From BS750m-G57 sp964392945 (lineage in GTDB: Bacteria > Planctomycetota > Phycisphaerae > SM23-33), in the NCBI GenBank assembly GCA_964392945.1, contig CAYMSH010000130.1:1-14907 (forward strand): a DNA stretch of 14,907 nt, in the 5' to 3' direction. The translations under genes were made by a program, and so were the position numbers. Below are positions 13,074 to 14,907 of the stretch, in pieces. Each line of letters opens with the position of its first letter. The stretch's first letter is position 1. The notes under the pieces were generated by a model that saw only the letters and a program-made list of their open reading frames with translations, was not told the DNA's origin and did no database searches.

Positions 13074-13151
13074 GTATAACAAACGTGTCCAATCCCGATG
13101 TACCCCGACGCGCATCGGGACCAGCGGTGCCGACGACACGAAACGTTAGGC
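13074..13151 (+). repeat. attC site 4 (78 bp)
   Basis: R'' GTATAAC (13074-13080) and R' GTTAGGC (13145-13151) bound the site. CGTGTC (13084-13089) pairs with GACACG (13135-13140), and CCCGATG (13094-13100) pairs with CATCGGG (13113-13119). GTATAAC is the exact reverse complement of GTTATAC at the left edge of the same cassette (12558-12564), as expected for one circular cassette. It is the last attC found before the sulfatase. Confidence 0.85.
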
Positions 13152-13202
13152 ATGGAAAATGTGAGGTTCGCCCGCGGTGGCAAGTGATGAAGGAGTTGTA
13201 AC

Positions 13203-14726
13203 ATGCAGAGACGAGACTTCCTGAAGACCGTCGCGGCCGGGTTTGGAGCGTGTGCTGTAGCGTCCGGCGTGTCTTTGGGCGCTGCTGGGGCAATCACTCC
13301 CAGGCGCAAGCCGAACATAGTGCTGATATACGCCGACGACATGGGTTGGGGGGATGTCGGGTACCACGGGTTCAAGGATGTCCTGACGCCGAATATCGAC
13401 AAACTCGCCCGGACTGGCGTGCACTTTACCCAGGGCTACGTTACCGCTTCGGTCTGCGGCCCGTCGCGGTGCGGTTTGATGAGCGGGGTCTACCAGCAGC
13501 GTCTCGGATGCGGTGAAAACTCCAACATGGACGGATACCCCGACAAGATGAGATTCCCCAACTCCGGGGTCCCGACCGGCCAGCCGCTGATTTCGGAGAT
13601 GCTGAAGAAAGTCGGCTATCGAACGGGCATGATCGGCAAGTGGCATATCGGCGCCTCGCCGGCCCAAGTCCCCAACGCTCGCGGTTTCGACTACTATTAC
13701 GGCTTCCTGAACGGCTCACATGACTACTACAGATGGGAAGGGGAGTTCGGCAAGAGAAAATGGCTCTGGCCGCTGTTCCGCAACAGAAAACCGCTGCCGG
13801 CGCAGGACAATGTCTACCTGACCGACCTATTCTCGCAGGAGGCGTGCGGTTTTATCGAGAGACAGAAGACCGATCCGTTCTTCCTCTACCTGGCCTACAG
13901 CGCGGTGCACCATCCGTGGCAAGTTCCCGACAAGTACCTGAAACGCACCAGGGGCCTGGCCAAGACGAAAGACAAGCAGTACTTCACGGCGATGATCCTG
14001 GCGATGGATGACGGGATAGGCGCCTTGCGCAAGTCGCTGGAGAAGATCGGCCAGGCCGACAACACCATCATAATCTTCATATCCGACAACGGCAGCCCGC
14101 GAGGCCAGGGGCTCAATCATCCGAAGAAGGACATAAACCGGCCGAGAGGCGGATGCACGATGTCGAATCCGGGCCCGCATCGCGGATTCAAGGGCGACAC
14201 CTACGAAGGCGGAACAAAGGTCCCGTACCTGATCAACTGGCCCGGCGTGATTAAACCCGGCACGCAATACGACCTGCCGGTCTCATCGCTGGACGTGGCG
14301 CCGTTCTGCCTCAATGCGGCCGGGGCCAAACCGATCAAGGGGAAGTTCCCCTTGGACGGCGTGGACCTTCTGCCGTTTATTCTCGGGCGGAACACCCAGC
14401 GGCCGCACAAGACAATGTACTGGCGTAGAGACAACGATTACGCAATTCGCCGGAAGGACTGGAAACTGACCTGGAACGACGCCTCCGGCACGCGGGAGAT
14501 CATGCTCTTTAATCTGAAAAAAGATCCCGGCGAACTGATCAACGTAGTCAAGGACTACCCCGAGCGGGCCCAGGCGATGCAGAACGCCTTCGACGCCTGG
14601 GACAGCACTCTGCCGAAAAACGCATGCTGGGGCGGGCCGAAAACCAGAAACTACAATTACGCCAAAGGCCAGCGAGTAAAAGTAAGCAAACAACCCTACC
14701 TGAACGCCTCGGGAAAGGTCCGCTAG
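13203..14726 (+). CDS. Tat-exported Cys-type sulfatase (family S1)
   Basis: A 507-residue protein with a twin-arginine leader (MQRRDFLKTVAAGFGACAVA, RRDFLK at 3-8), so it is folded and exported through Tat. The alkaline-phosphatase-superfamily sulfatase domain starts at PNIVLIYADDMGWGDVGYHG (37-56), where D45 and D46 are expected calcium ligands. The active-site signature is CGPSR (85-89); C85 must be oxidised to formylglycine for activity. Other landmarks are GKWHIG (145-150), HHPW (236-239), ISDNG (293-297; D295 and N296 metal ligands) and a Lys in GFKGDTYEGG (328-337). The C-terminal sub-domain ends with LFNLKKDPGELINVV. Members remove sulfate esters from sulfated glycans or small molecules; the substrate is not deducible. 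The start is supported by GAAGGAG (about 13189-13195). It begins 51 bases after the last attC, and no promoter is obvious in that gap, so it may depend on transcription from the cassettes. Confidence 0.93.
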   Translation: MQRRDFLKTVAAGFGACAVASGVSLGAAGAITPRRKPNIVLIYADDMGWGDVGYHGFKDVLTPNIDKLARTGVHFTQGYVTASVCGPSRCGLMSGVYQQRLGCGENSNMDGYPDKMRFPNSGVPTGQPLISEMLKKVGYRTGMIGKWHIGASPAQVPNARGFDYYYGFLNGSHDYYRWEGEFGKRKWLWPLFRNRKPLPAQDNVYLTDLFSQEACGFIERQKTDPFFLYLAYSAVHHPWQVPDKYLKRTRGLAKTKDKQYFTAMILAMDDGIGALRKSLEKIGQADNTIIIFISDNGSPRGQGLNHPKKDINRPRGGCTMSNPGPHRGFKGDTYEGGTKVPYLINWPGVIKPGTQYDLPVSSLDVAPFCLNAAGAKPIKGKFPLDGVDLLPFILGRNTQRPHKTMYWRRDNDYAIRRKDWKLTWNDASGTREIMLFNLKKDPGELINVVKDYPERAQAMQNAFDAWDSTLPKNACWGGPKTRNYNYAKGQRVKVSKQPYLNASGKVR

Positions 14727-14907
14727 GGAGGCTACTGTTCGTTCCACAGTTCGCGGCCGGAGCCTGAACCATAAAACAGCGAGATTCGTGAATCTTGCGC
14801 GCGGTCACTCCAGCAGAAGACAAACGGGCTCGTAACCGAAGAACAACAAACGAAAACACAGGCGTCCCATATCGGAACGATAACTGGGCCAGATTTTACA
14901 AAGTAGC
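14727..14907 (+). other. Non-coding end of the window
   Basis: These 181 bases after the sulfatase contain no supported gene and no attC-like site. AGATTC (14782-14787) and AGATTC's complement GAATCT (14790-14795) form a small hairpin with a two-base loop, without a T-tract. The absence of a GCCTAAC-type R'' element here argues against the sulfatase being a large fifth cassette ending within the window. Confidence 0.5.

Larger units (their letters stand above)
10831..13151 (+). mobile_element. Integron gene-cassette array without integrase (CALIN), four cassettes
   Basis: Four attC-like sites in one orientation, ending in GTTAGCC (11393), GTTAGCC (12098), GTTATAC (12558) and GTTAGGC (13145), divide the segment into cassettes 10832-11393, 11394-12098, 12099-12558 and 12559-13145. 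Each holds one ORF on the same strand and little else; start codons lie 6 to 39 bases after the cassette edge and stop codons lie close to, or inside, the attC. Spacing, palindromic attC folds and the R''/core complementarity of cassettes 1 and 4 match integron cassettes. No tyrosine recombinase of the IntI type is encoded in the window. The cassettes are visibly less GC-rich than the flanks. An integrase could lie beyond the window, but 10 kb of ordinary genes upstream make an adjacent one unlikely on the left. Confidence 0.88.

Noticed and set aside
13146..14907. Sulfatase as a large fifth cassette
   Set aside because: No R'' or attC fold follows the gene within the window, and the gene matches the chromosomal catabolic theme; the window ends too soon to exclude it fully.
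1..14907. CRISPR array, tRNA or rRNA genes
   Set aside because: No regularly spaced direct repeats, cloverleaf or rRNA-like conserved segments were seen on either strand.

Overview
The window reads as chromosomal DNA from a GC-rich member of the PVC group, most likely Planctomycetota (Lentisphaerota or Kiritimatiellota are alternatives). The evidence is the gene content: a Gfo/Idh/MocA oxidoreductase end, a secreted GH20 hexosaminidase, an FGE/SUMF1-domain protein, a large haem-motif protein of the hydrazine-synthase-alpha-like family, a GH43-type glycosidase lipoprotein, LVIVD-repeat proteins and a Tat-exported sulfatase. The taxonomic call is inference; no rRNA or other marker is present.

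Layout. Positions 1-9720 hold exported catabolic and surface genes: Gfo/Idh/MocA end (+), hairpin terminator, GH20 (+), FGE-like (-), HZS-alpha-like (+), GH43-like (-), then a two-gene LVIVD unit (+). The FGE-like/HZS-like pair and the GH43/LVIVD pair are divergent, with promoter-like sequence between them. The GH20/FGE-like and HZS-like/GH43 pairs converge with only about 20-26 bases between stop codons. Positions 9721-10240 are gene-poor and repeat-rich, with short tandem repeats, a long imperfect palindrome and a possible gene remnant. A small orphan gene follows at 10241-10516.

The main discovery is at 10831-13151: an integron gene-cassette array without a visible integrase (the arrangement called CALIN). 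Four attC-like sites, all in the same orientation, end in GTTAGCC, GTTAGCC, GTTATAC and GTTAGGC, and they separate four cassettes. Each cassette carries one + strand ORF of unknown function: a 162-aa soluble protein, a membrane protein with an L7/L12-C-terminal-like tail, a 125-aa protein with a GTG start and good SD, and a 154-aa protein. For the first and last cassettes, the six bases at the 5' end are exactly complementary to the R'' element at the 3' end, as expected for DNA that integrated from a circle. The array stops 51 bases before the start codon of the sulfatase.

Functionally, the flanking genes suggest breakdown of aminosugar-containing and sulfated polysaccharides: GH20 removes terminal hexosamines, the GH43-like protein removes other side sugars, the sulfatase removes sulfate, and Gfo/Idh/MocA-type enzymes handle released sugars. 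The sulfatase has the Cys-type active-site motif and needs formylglycine maturation. The FGE-domain protein in the window lacks one of the two canonical catalytic cysteines, so it should not be assumed to be the maturase. The cassette genes look unrelated to this catabolic theme.
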